Notes: a model not told the origin generated them from the sequence alone. A DNA stretch of 64,000 nucleotides from Bacteroidales bacterium (GCA_016707785.1 JADJGZ010000016.1:1-64000), one strand, 5' to 3'. Shown: positions 48,746-58,623, counted from the stretch's first letter. A program made the numbers and translations.

Positions 48746-51700
48746 GCCAGTATATGCACACTCATTTTTTGCAGCATTTTTTATTTCACTGATAAGAAGA
48801 GATTTATTAATACCATATATAAAACTATTGACTAAATTGTTATCTTGAGTAAATTGATTCAAGTTTCTCTTGAATCATAATGGTCAAGTGTTATTCGTTT
48901 TTCTTCAGTATTGTCGCTGTTTATTCTATAAATTTCTCTAGGAAGCTTTAATAATGGATTAGATGTGTTCCCCCAAATAGTCTTTTTGCCAGATATTAAA
49001 TTATTTCCATTATACTCTTCTATTAGAACCGGTGTTCCAGTATTGTGAATACTTATCATAAAATCATCAATTTCTTGATTTATAATATGATCGGTAGGAT
49101 AGTAAAACTTTGATAGTAGAGTTTTCCCATTAGAATTGAATACTTTCTTCGATTTCAACAATCCCTCTTCATTATAAGTGAAATGTTCGATTGTATTAAA
49201 AATGTTTTGATCAAAGTAGTTTTCAGTTATAACTTCCTTCAGGTAACTCTGGAAGCTATGAATTGTATAAATATTATAACCAAATTTTGAAGCTGTATAA
49301 TATTCAACATTTTGAACATAGTAATGAGTATTATCAGGAAGGCCGTAGTTATAGAAATTCCAACATGGAATTCGCTCTCCAATTGAAAGTAATACTATGC
49401 TTTGACAGTGGTATTTTGGGAAAGGTTCAATAAAATCATAAATATATTTCTTTGTTTGTAATTGAACATTTTGATTATCAAAAACTTCCTCTTGAAAGAG
49501 TTTGCCATTTTTTAAATCAGGAATAGCGGGACAATCTTGTTGAGTTTTATTCTCATTATTATAATAAAAGAATACTTTTTTGCCCCAATTATCACTTTCA
49601 CCATCTAATTCCAATTCTTCGACTCGCCCATATCCAACTTGGGTCCCACCCGCTGAACCAAAATCATTCCCACTAACAGAGATTCTTTTAAAGAAACTAA
49701 TATTCTCATAAATAATTCCATCTGTAACATAAAATATATCTGAACTACTGCCTTTATACATTTTTAATGGTCGAAAGTGATTGAGTAGTTTACCATCACT
49801 ATAACTTAATATCTTGTGATTTACTAGCTTACCAGTTTTTGTGAAGTTCTTAATACTTTTAATTCTCAATCCACACTGAGTACTTACTGTGATATCAACA
49901 TCAGTATCATCATAATAATTAAAGAGGGAACTTACTCCTAAAGCATAATTTAGTGGGTTGTTCAATGCATCTGGGAAGAACACCTCGACATGATAAACTG
50001 TTGTTGGGTTAGAATCATAATCGACTCTTTTTCTTTCATCCAACCAAAATTTTCCACCATCATTTTCAAAAGCAGCATTAGTTACAGTACTTAGATCCCA
50101 AAGTTCTAGGATTTCTTCTTGAACAACACTATTGACAGTCTTAGTTTTATAGAATTTTATATAACAACCTTCCATCTCGACTCTTGTAAGGGGAGTTATA
50201 CCAGGTTGTCCCATTCCATTATTTATTTTATTTTCAAAATGAATCGTTGTTGACTTGCTTAGAGAAAATGATTGAATCGTATTTGAGTTCGAAAGATTAC
50301 TATTGTCTATGATATAGTATGTTTTAAATATATTCTTTGACTTATCTGGAATAAACTGATTTGTGAATGAGTTTGGTTCATATTCAAATTCAGTAAAACC
50401 TCGGGTTGGATAGGAAATACGTTTGAGAATATAAGCATCAACCTTTTCATTATCTGTAAACCGATCAGCACCCTCATAAGGGAAAATATAAGGATTAATT
50501 GTGGTTGAATTTACTAAAGTAACTTGATAATCTGGATCATATGGATAATCAAAGTAATCCAAATTTGGAAGTAAGCATGAGTTATTTGCGCCATTATAAT
50601 ACCCCCAAAAATCTTTAGCATATGAGCACTTCATTGGCATTGTAACAGTAGTATTATATTCAAATAAATAGGGTGGATTACTATAGTCTGAAGAACCAGC
50701 ATTGTCGTATCCAATTTCTTGTAATTCCGTCAATTTTAATCTTTTACCATAATTATCAAGATGTTGCCAAATATAAGGATCATAAGGAACTCCTGTTGTT
50801 GAATAAGGGAAATATTCGTATTGAAATTCAAAAGATTTAATTTTATTATTTGAAATTTTAGATATGATATCAATGGAACCTAGACGCTTTGCGTTGTCAC
50901 TATCTATATCTTCACGGTCTTCCAAATTGAAATTAATGATTTCTTCTGGAGTTTCAATTTGTGTCAAAGTCTTAATTTCATGATAAGTAAAAATATTTTG
51001 ACTAGTCACTGGTGGGCTACCTTCAAAGGAATTTAGGAAAGCAGTTTCACTCCGACGCAACTCCGTATAAGTATGATTGCTATAATTGAAGAATATATTG
51101 TCTCCATTTAAGAGGATTATCTTACTTATTTTATATACTTTACCAGTATATTCATAGTTTATCCCACCATTTGCAGTCTCAATTGCTCCAAATTGATATT
51201 TAGTCCCATCTAATGTTATTGCCTCAATTAAATTATCATTTATTTTTTGAAAATAAACTTGCTCATTTCTATCTATCAAACGAATTTCATGAGTTTCAGG
51301 AACAATATAAAATTTACCAGAGTATTGACCAAATGAATAATTATAAATATCAGGTTGACCATACCCTCTTTGAACCTTATCTACGCAGCAGTATGGATCA
51401 CCAACTTCATCATCATATTCTGAATAAAAAGGATCCCCACAATCCTGGCCATTCCCTGAGGTTTCCCTACCAATCTGATATTCAAATCCATAATTTTCAT
51501 AATAGCTAAATCTATTTTTAAATATATCTGCTCCTGGAACACCTTCACATTGATTTGGATAATCAATTTCATCATTCTTTCCGCGCACTTCTTGAATAAT
51601 CATTCCTCCAGGAGATAAATCCCAACCTAGGCCTACCCAAGTAGCTTCATCTTCTACTTTAATGCCTGAACTGTTATAATTTAGTATTATCGGAATCTCA

Positions 51701-51936
51701 ACAGCACTATTCTTGATTGAATAAAGAGGAATAGATATATTAGATGTCCCAGTATAATAACTTACAGGAATATCTCCAAACCTTCCAAGCAGTGCTGCTT
51801 CAGGAGATGTTGGGATATTTATTGGTGGAACCAAAATATCACTTGATTGCGAGAATAATCTTAATGATGCAAACAAAACGCAGATCAAAGAGATTGCAAT
51901 CTGGGTAAAGGCAGTTTTATTTGATAAAGGTAGCAT
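48155..51936 (-). pseudogene. YD/SpvB-like secreted protein of RHS operon B, split by a one-base frameshift
   Basis: Two frames, 48859-51936 (1025 codons) and 48155-48862, together correspond to the single 1318-residue protein of operon A. The first has a signal peptide and the YD-protein signature (ISIPLYSIKNSAVEIPIILN, GIKVEDEATWVGLGWDLSPG). The second holds the sandwich and last YD repeat. At the break the sequence reads YDSRET-stop. Restoring one G near 48865-48868 gives YDSRGNLNQFTQDNN, a proper YD-repeat motif, so a single base has been lost (real mutation or sequencing error). The N-terminal ~1000 residues are far more diverged from operon A than the C-terminal ~200. If the lesion is real, a shortened secreted protein would still be made. 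Confidence 0.8.
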
Positions 51937-52454
51937 TTAACAAAATATTAGATTACAACTTTTAAAGAAAAGTACGATAACTATATCGCCATATTATCAT
52001 CTGAAGAAATTCTAGAGTAGTATAAAATCGTGTTCAAAAAGAATTTATGTGGTTTATATAGTTTTTGTTAAGCAACTTCAAATACACTTTAGGTTGAGTT
52101 TCAATAATTTATTTATTAAAAATAGAAACTGCTTTATATTCTAACATGGCTATGAGAATCATTAGAATATCAATCTGTTAATTATTCTCTTTTACAACAT
52201 TGTTTTTATTTACAGGATTTAAGCTGAACCCTACTTACAGATAGATTTGTAAGAAAAATACAAATAACAATTACATTAGCTATAACAAAAACATTTCCAA
52301 ACTTGAAGTACAATTGATATTTTAATTGAGCAAATATAATAATCATTATACATAATCCATGCTGTAATTGTAAATTCTCTCTAATATAGAATTAGACTAA
52401 ATATTACATTGGTTGTGCTCAGTAAGTTTATGTAAATGTTTTGCCATTTATTCG

Positions 52455-52549
52455 TCGAAGTTAGTGATCATATTACTATAAGTAAATTACTTTGTCACAG
52501 AAAGATACAAACAACATAGATTTATGCTTAAGTAATAGATAAATTAGTC
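52455..52549 (+). pseudogene. decayed fragment of an integrase 2-like C-terminus
   Basis: Translating the plus strand gives VEVSDHITISKLLCHRKIQT followed by stop-interrupted IYA and VIDKL. This matches LEVSGDIATVSKLLGHRKIQ and TTQIYAKVMDKS of integrase 2 (9200-9295), also at DNA level. The Gly before the catalytic His is mutated and stops are present: a relic. Confidence 0.7.
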
Positions 52550-52603
52550 AGCTTCAATGCGAATCCTTTCTGATTTGCTTCAGAATCTGGCTAAGTCATT
52601 TTT

Positions 52604-52730
52604 GGATGAGGATGAAGAGGAAAGAATTTTTTGTCTTCATTTTTCAATGGTTTTTACCGACCCCTAAAATGGTATTGGCAAATATCCAACTCTCCAGAAC
52701 ATTGAAAAATGTGGGTTAATAAGGATCAAG
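52604..52730 (+). mobile_element. 3' end of an IS5-type element (solo remnant)
   Basis: It is nearly identical to the last ~115 bases of the remnant ending at 27740, in the same orientation (MRMKRKEFFVFIF..., KMVLANIQLSRTLKNV), ending at AATAAGGATCAA. Nothing upstream of it belongs to the transposase. Confidence 0.8.
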
Positions 52731-52940
52731 TAATTATTATGAAAAAATACTATTTTTCAATTAGTTTTTTGATTTTACCCTATAATCTTAAAACTGTTTG
52801 CAGTTAGTTTACTCTTTATTCACAGTAAGCTTACGATATGTTGTCGATATGTTCACGATATGCATGACATTGCACTGATATTTTGATAAAAAAACTGCTT
52901 TTGACTGCGTTTTTGCATTTTTTAATGATTTTCTATTTCT

Positions 52941-53636
52941 TCAGGCCGATAATTTCTCCAATTTCATCTTCCATTTCTCCCAATCAGGCATTATTTTCGC
53001 CTGTAAATCAATAAAACGTTGGGTATGATCATGGTGAATAAGGTGGCAAAGCTCATGAATGATAACATATTCGATACAACCTCTTGGTGCTTTGATTAAT
53101 TCCGGATTCAAAATGATTTTTCCTTGGGGTGTGCAGCTTCCCCAGCGGGTTGGCATATCCCGAAGAACAATGGAAGTGGGTTCAACATTGAATAATTTGA
53201 ACTTTTCGATATATGGTTGGGCAATGGATTTGAATTTTATCCTTGCATTATGCAGATACCAGTCTAATACCAATTCTTTGGTTCGATTTTTATCAGATAA
53301 TGTGACTTCAATAAACCCTGCTTTAAGTTTTACCCCTTCAACTTGGTCAATATTGATTTTCAAACGGTACTGCCGGCCTAGGTATAAATGGGTTTCACCA
53401 CCAATATATTTTCTTGTGGGTGTTTTGGGGTGAAATCCTAAGAAAAAACTTTGTTGTTTAATAATCCAGGGCGCCTTCTTCCTGATTTTTTCCTTGATCA
53501 ATTCGATTGGAGTATCAAGTGGAGCCCTTACCAGGACATCTAAATCAGAAGTTACAGTAATACCAAGTGATTTCCGGTCGGCATATTCTACCTTGAACGC
53601 GATTTGTCTTGATCCCAATTCAATGCTATCATTCAT
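52941..53636 (-). CDS. YgjP-like (DUF45) metallopeptidase
   Basis: This is a 231-residue soluble protein. The C-terminal region has the zincin motif IEYVIIHELCHLIHHDHTQR (HExxH plus a third His) preceded by RDMPTRWGSCTPQGKIILNP, the signature of the YgjP/SprT-like DUF45 family. Its start codon shares a base with the stop of the HsdR fragment (TAATG), so they were one operon. Genes of this family are regularly found directly after hsdR in type I restriction loci, where their role is unclear. The gene itself looks intact. Confidence 0.85.
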   Translation of the reverse strand: MNDSIELGSRQIAFKVEYADRKSLGITVTSDLDVLVRAPLDTPIELIKEKIRKKAPWIIKQQSFFLGFHPKTPTRKYIGGETHLYLGRQYRLKINIDQVEGVKLKAGFIEVTLSDKNRTKELVLDWYLHNARIKFKSIAQPYIEKFKLFNVEPTSIVLRDMPTRWGSCTPQGKIILNPELIKAPRGCIEYVIIHELCHLIHHDHTQRFIDLQAKIMPDWEKWKMKLEKLSA

Positions 53637-54607
53637 TACTTATACCGGATTTTGGCAACATCAATGCACTTTCCTGCAATTTCATCCATTTCGCTGAATG
53701 AAAGGTCTATATTGAACTTGTCCCGGACTTCATCAATAAGGTAGTCGCCAATTTCAATCTGGAGTTTGCCTGTTATATTCGTTTTATACTGCCAGTCAAT
53801 TATTGATTTCCCATTATCCAGGACGGCATCCCCGATGAATCCGTCGATGTTGAGAGCGGACTGTGTAGATATAGCTTTCAGAACCAAATCATCCGTCACT
53901 TTTGTGGAAAGAGCTTCCAGGCACAAACCATAAAAAGCTTTAGCAATATCTTTATTTGCCAGTACCTCCGGTATATCACTATCGGTATGTGATAAAACAG
54001 CATCCATGATTTCCTGAACCTTATTGAGATACTGGGCTTCATTTATTCGCCTGGCTTCATAGTCAGCTATACAATCCTTAAGCAATTCTGAGAACTTTTT
54101 ATAGAAAGCCGGATCTTCTTCTATCTTCTCCGAAATATGCTTTGATGTACGACTTGCAATCTTATCTGCCTTGGCAGCTTTGCCTGTTGTTTTTTCAACT
54201 TCCAGCTGGAACTTCTCCTTTTCAAAAATATCAACCAGGTCGGTGATTGGTTCCACTGTATCAGTAGTAATATGGGTGTCGATAAGCTTTTGAATCTGTC
54301 CTTCGTATTGCTTGTAATCAATGGTGTCACTATACCAGCTGATTACAGCAAACCTAAGTTTCAGGAACATGTTCAAATCATCATTATACCTTTTAATGGT
54401 TTTTTCATCGACCGTTTTGTAAAACTGAACAGATGACATTGCCATCTTTAGACCTTTGGCAAATATTGCCAGTTTATCATAGAACAATACCCTGATTGCT
54501 TCATCCTTCAACAGGACCTGGTAGGCTTCTGCATCACGCTTATTAGCAATGGTTTTGAAAATATCCCAAAGTTCTGAATGCTTTTGTGGAAGCTTTCTAA
54601 TTTCCTT
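53636..54607 (-). pseudogene. hsdR: type I restriction endonuclease HsdR, C-terminal fragment
   Basis: About 323 codons remain, reading KEIRKLPQKHSELWDIFKTI, then ANKRDAEAYQVLLKDEAIRV, DDLNMFLKLRFAVISWYSDT and EEDPAFYKKFSELLKDCI: the C-terminal helical domain of EcoEI-like HsdR. A stop lies just upstream of the first codon, and the nuclease and helicase domains (some 600 residues) are missing, as are hsdM and hsdS. A remnant of a type I restriction system carried by, or deleted with, the integrative module. Confidence 0.8.
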
Positions 54608-54717
54608 TTATTAATTTACCAACTCTATAATATTTCTTAGTGCAATAATAATGTTTGAGAGTTATTCAATAACAACTGCAAAACCTATTTGACTGGGTAG
54701 GAGTCTATGAAATCTAA

Positions 54718-55206
54718 TTAATAATTGAAAAATGGACCATGCGGAGGCCTTTGTGGATGTTCTGAAGCTTTAGGAGGGTCAGGTTTAGCTGAGGCTGACT
54801 CTTTCTTCTTTTGGGTCCAGCTAGTTATTAATGCAATCAATGCCGGTATTAGGAGCAATAGTATGGCTCCCCAATTTATGGAATTATCTTTCTTGTACTT
54901 TGCTTCTCTTTGCTCCCGTTCCCTTTCTGCTTTTTCTGCCTTCATTTTTTTCTTTTCCTCGTCCTGGAGATCGGCTATGCGTTTCTTGAGCTGTTCATTT
55001 TCATAGGTTAAACTATCGATAGCATTCAAGTATTCTTTTTCTCTTTTATGAAAATCACTCTGGATCCCATCCAAGGACATTTGATAACTTCTTTTGGTCT
55101 TGACACTTCTACTAGCCAAGGTTTTATGGGAATCAGAACAGTAAAGTTTTGAATCTCTCTGTGCTTCAAATTCAACACCACAGTATGCACATTCTTTTAT
55201 CAACAT
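54718..55206 (-). CDS. zinc-finger, coiled-coil, membrane-anchored protein
   Basis: This is a 162-residue product. The N-terminus has a zinc-ribbon-like motif (CAYCGVEFEAQRDSKLYCSD, then H). The centre is a long charged coiled-coil (about residues 50-105, YENEQLKKRIADLQDEEKKK). A single hydrophobic segment follows (INWGAILLLLIPALIALITS), then a Pro-rich tail. Cytoplasmic zinc domain with a C-terminal anchor. No named family recognised. It lies between the HsdR fragment and the HTH gene of the second integrative module and is probably module cargo. Confidence 0.65.
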   Translation of the reverse strand: MLIKECAYCGVEFEAQRDSKLYCSDSHKTLASRSVKTKRSYQMSLDGIQSDFHKREKEYLNAIDSLTYENEQLKKRIADLQDEEKKKMKAEKAEREREQREAKYKKDNSINWGAILLLLIPALIALITSWTQKKKESASAKPDPPKASEHPQRPPHGPFFNY

Positions 55207-55291
55207 AGTAATCTATTTTAGTCTGGAATCAAATCTCATTGGGGCTACAAAACACGACTTTTATGGACCTTTTTCTTATTGGGGTACTATT

Positions 55292-55702
55292 TTATTGGCC
55301 CACAGTCTTTATGGGTTTTGGTTTGTGATCTGAAGATCCCAGCTTATAAATCCGCCTGGCATTTGCCTTGAGCATCACCTCATCACATGCTTTTTTTTGA
55401 ACTTCATCAGAAAGTGATTTGTCATCAAGCAACCATTGATCTATCACCACTTTTTCGAAAACAAGACTTTTGTTATTGGCCTTCCTAAAAGGGATCAATT
55501 GCTTGTTTGTCCAGGAATAGACTGTTGCTACAGAGTATTTTTTGCCAGTCTTCTCTTCCAAATACTGTATCAGACCGGCAACAGTCATTATTTTGGGTGC
55601 AGGGGTTATCAATGCGGCTGAACCAATCTTCTTCATCAGTTCTATTTGATTTCCCTCGATTCGGTTTAGTTGCCTCATTATTTCTTCAAATGGATTTTCC
55701 AT
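55292..55702 (-). CDS. excisionase-like helix-turn-helix protein
   Basis: This is a 136-residue product from MENPFEEIMRQLNRIEGNQI (start chosen because the upstream codons look non-coding). A short coiled-coil is followed by a MerR/excisionase-type HTH: IMTVAGLIQYLEEKTGKKYS, VATVYSWTNKQLIPFRKANN, KSLVFEKVVIDQWLL. The C-terminus is basic. It occupies the same place in its module as the HTH gene at 5.0-5.4 kb. Likely recombination directionality factor or regulator. Confidence 0.75.
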   Translation of the reverse strand: MENPFEEIMRQLNRIEGNQIELMKKIGSAALITPAPKIMTVAGLIQYLEEKTGKKYSVATVYSWTNKQLIPFRKANNKSLVFEKVVIDQWLLDDKSLSDEVQKKACDEVMLKANARRIYKLGSSDHKPKPIKTVGQ

Positions 55703-55896
55703 GATCCTGAAATTTGAAGCTAAAATAGAATGGCTTTGGGGGGCGACTATGGATGTATTGATCAAAGTCGCTTTTTTGAAAATCCATCAAAATGACCAAT
55801 GTATTGCCCACTTAAGGATTCAGACAAGTATCCAAGGAAACTTTAGTCAACAGAAAGTCTTTAAACAGCAGTATAATAACAGGAAATGAGTATTAC

Positions 55897-57261
55897 CTAC
55901 TCAGGCATATCAGAAAAAAAGTCTAAATAATTACGCTCAATCAACTCAAGGTTTTGACTTGTATAACCAGTTGGTGATAACGTATTCAATTTGAATGTAT
56001 TTTTCAATATTCTCGCCAATTCTGCCGAAGAATTACTATCCCGCACATGACCTTTTTTTATGCATGTTTTTATAAAAGCCTGAAGAAATGATTTTGATGC
56101 TCTACCTCTAGCCCAGGTTCCATCCTGGTTAATGAGGGGTTTGTCAAACTCATAATTAATCTTTGTTTGATAGTATCGAATTACTCGATTGTACGAAGCA
56201 AATGACCCAGCTCCTCCTTCCCAAATATCAAGCAGGCAATTTATTTCAGGCATGGAAGGTGGCAGATTTAATGATTTTACAGAGTTGTAGGTTTTTGTTA
56301 TTATTTCCCTGGTTTTGGATGGATGCTTTTGAATTTTATTTTTGAGCTCTTCAAGAAATCCGATAAAATCAGGTACTTGTCGGAATACGTAAAATGAAGT
56401 GATATTTTGTATAATTTGAGTATTTCGGTTTAATGTCAGAAGTTCTGGTTCATATTTTTCTAGTGCATCTATTAATTCTTTGAAGCAATCAATATATTCA
56501 TCTATTATCTTGATAACTGGATAGGATGGGTTAAGGTGTTCAGATAATATTGAATCAAAAGACATTTTGAGTTCCGATATCATGGAAGGATAGGAAAGGT
56601 CGCTATCAGTATATTTTTGCAACCAATTCATTTCAAACGTTTGGAACCAGTTATACTTCTTATTATTGTATGCTTTAATTTCATCTATATTATGTGGGTA
56701 GATAGTCAATACAGAACTATTGTGGTTGATGGATTGATCCTGGCTAAAGACGTCAGGAACTAAGTTCCCATCCTCATTATATATTGTATCATAAAAACTA
56801 CTTTTTACAATTGGTAGAATTTCATTCTCCCAAAATCTAATCTGTTGTTCATAAGATTGAGGGATATCTAGTGGATTTAATGCAGAGGTTAGTTCCTGAA
56901 CTAGCACATCATGCAATTGATGCCATTTGGAGCAAAGGATCCTGGAAGGAAATTGCAAACATGGCATCTGCATCCTATCACACAATAAGTAATTGTACGA
57001 ATAGATCTCTTTAGGCCAGCATTCTGGCACATCACAATAGTATATTAGTGGTGAAATCTCCTCACTATTACAACCCGTTTCTATATCTGAATCGATTTTT
57101 GATGAAAGCCGGTTTATTATAGAATCGACTTGCTCCAACCTTTGGGCTAAGATTTGAGGAAAGGTACTGGCTTTTGACGTCACAGACTTTTCTATATTTT
57201 CGTTACTATCATACTCCTCTCCATTCGAGGAATTTGACATGGCTTGATATTCACACATCAT
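55897..57261 (-). CDS. integrase-adjacent protein of unknown function
   Basis: This is a 454-residue soluble protein with no recognised family. The N-terminal region has a heptad-like stretch (ILAQRLEQVDSIINRLSSKI), the middle is helical, and the C-terminal ~70 residues are basic (RGRASKSFLQAFIKTCIKKG, ELARILKNTFKLNT) and might bind DNA. Its start overlaps the integrase 3 stop by four bases, so translation is coupled. It occupies the same slot as the 269-residue protein after integrase 1. Probable recombinase accessory; function unknown. Confidence 0.65.
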   Translation of the reverse strand: MMCEYQAMSNSSNGEEYDSNENIEKSVTSKASTFPQILAQRLEQVDSIINRLSSKIDSDIETGCNSEEISPLIYYCDVPECWPKEIYSYNYLLCDRMQMPCLQFPSRILCSKWHQLHDVLVQELTSALNPLDIPQSYEQQIRFWENEILPIVKSSFYDTIYNEDGNLVPDVFSQDQSINHNSSVLTIYPHNIDEIKAYNNKKYNWFQTFEMNWLQKYTDSDLSYPSMISELKMSFDSILSEHLNPSYPVIKIIDEYIDCFKELIDALEKYEPELLTLNRNTQIIQNITSFYVFRQVPDFIGFLEELKNKIQKHPSKTREIITKTYNSVKSLNLPPSMPEINCLLDIWEGGAGSFASYNRVIRYYQTKINYEFDKPLINQDGTWARGRASKSFLQAFIKTCIKKGHVRDSNSSAELARILKNTFKLNTLSPTGYTSQNLELIERNYLDFFSDMPE

Positions 57262-58496
57262 TTCAATTTATAGAGTTGATCGGCAAATTTCCGTTTGATA
57301 TCGTCCTCGAAGCTACCTAGATAGTTTTGAGTAGTGGTGATGTTTGCATGACCAAGAGATTCTCCGATTAATTGAGGAGAACTACCCAGATTCAGCATAA
57401 CAGTAGCAAATGTATGGCGAGCTGTCATTGTGGAGACACTCATCTCAATCTCCAGTTCAACCGCGATTCTTTTCATATACTTATTGATCTGTTTGGTTGC
57501 CTGATGAATCTTAGCCCTTTTAACAAGGGGTGTTGAAGGGTCTTCGATTATACCAAAGATATGTGAATCTGGTTTTTGGGGTTTAGTGCCCAAGCTTTCG
57601 ATGATCTCCCTGACAGGTGGTGTCAACATTACTTCAATTTTCTTTAGGTTCTGCTTTGAAGTATTTATGGTCTTTCCTCTGTAGAAATAGAATCTGTCTT
57701 TTTCGATGTCCTTATACTTAAGATTAGCGATATCATTGATGTTCATTCCATTACAAAGATAACTGAATATCCATAGTTTGTGTGCCCAGTACTCTGTTGT
57801 GCCAGGAATAGATTGGTAGGTCAGTAGCTTTTGTACATCCCTGATTTTTAGTGCTTTTTTAATGTTTCTGCCTGAAGGAATTACATATTTTGTCCGACCA
57901 AAAGGATAAAATTCCCTAGTGATAATTGATTCCTCCAAGGCTTTATTGAATAATGCCCTTAATGACCTCAAATAAATACCAACTGTAGTGCGGGATCTTC
58001 CTCTATTGATCATCCAGGATTCAAATTTCTTTAAGAGTTCAGGAGAAACCTCATGGAAGCTGAGACTAGACTTCCCGTAGAATTCTTTTATTGCATTCAT
58101 GCTGCATTCATAACTTGAGGCATTACCGATACGGCCCTCCAACCTCATTTCATTAATTACCATTTCATATTGATGAATAACATCTGAATCATCTCCGCTG
58201 GAAATCAGGAATTTTCTCTCGAAGGCATCAAATCCAAAGATTGTCAGTTTATCAATCACCTGATCAGCCTTCTCCTGAGCGGCAATCATCTGACGCTTTT
58301 TCTCTTTGTTCTTTCCTCTGACATCCTCTGAGGAAAGCAATTCTTTAAACTGCTTTTCCGATAATGATAATCCGATAGGGTAAAGTCGCTGTTCCCTAGT
58401 ATAGGTTACGCGTAATTTGACCGGGTACGTTCCGTCTGATTTTTTTCTGCGAGTATCCAGCAGGATCCGTGTCAGTGGCATCTTATTTTTCATCGA
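57258..58496 (-). CDS. tyrosine recombinase (integrase 3), with atypical catalytic box
   Basis: This is an integrase of about 412 residues starting MKNKMPLTRILLDTRRKKSD. The frame is open eight codons further, but that part is made of the TTTGCATACA repeats. An arm-binding domain (DGTYPVKLRVTYTREQRLYP) and a SAM-like domain (about residues 100-200) precede the catalytic domain. The second Arg (MTARHTFATVML), the third His (ESLGHANITTTQNY) and the Tyr are present. The usual first Arg is replaced (YLCNGMNINDIANLK) and the His of HxxR is Met, as in some Bacteroidota element integrases of the IntDOT type, where the first Arg is also missing. It heads the module running left to 52.9 kb and lies 125 bases from the broken hsmA gene. 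Confidence 0.85.
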   Translation of the reverse strand, partial: SMKNKMPLTRILLDTRRKKSDGTYPVKLRVTYTREQRLYPIGLSLSEKQFKELLSSEDVRGKNKEKKRQMIAAQEKADQVIDKLTIFGFDAFERKFLISSGDDSDVIHQYEMVINEMRLEGRIGNASSYECSMNAIKEFYGKSSLSFHEVSPELLKKFESWMINRGRSRTTVGIYLRSLRALFNKALEESIITREFYPFGRTKYVIPSGRNIKKALKIRDVQKLLTYQSIPGTTEYWAHKLWIFSYLCNGMNINDIANLKYKDIEKDRFYFYRGKTINTSKQNLKKIEVMLTPPVREIIESLGTKPQKPDSHIFGIIEDPSTPLVKRAKIHQATKQINKYMKRIAVELEIEMSVSTMTARHTFATVMLNLGSSPQLIGESLGHANITTTQNYLGSFEDDIKRKFADQLYKLK

Positions 58497-58502
58497 AATA
58501 AA

Positions 58503-58523
58503 TTTGCATACAATTTGCATACA
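58503..58523. repeat. paired TTTGCATACA direct repeats upstream of integrase 3
   Basis: Copies are at 58503-58512 and 58514-58523, an 11-base period identical in sequence and spacing to the pair at 7862-7882. They lie directly upstream of the chosen integrase start and near the junction with the hsmA gene. Likely arm-type recombinase sites. Confidence 0.65.
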
Positions 58524-58623
58524 AATATAGAGAAAATATCAAAACATATAGAAATAATATTTATAAATATATTTTTTAACTACCTTTTATAGAGTTACTT
58601 ATAACAGTAAATCAAACTACATT

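Larger units (their letters stand above)
51937..52940. other. 1-kb non-coding region with mobile-element scraps
   Basis: No gene is supported. It should contain the promoter of operon B near its left edge, plus an integrase scrap (52455-52549) and an IS5-type scrap (52604-52730), listed separately. Confidence 0.5.

Noticed and set aside
58496..58520. Upstream start of integrase 3 at 58520
   Set aside because: The extra residues are encoded by the direct repeats. The Met at 58496 gives the normal N-terminus.
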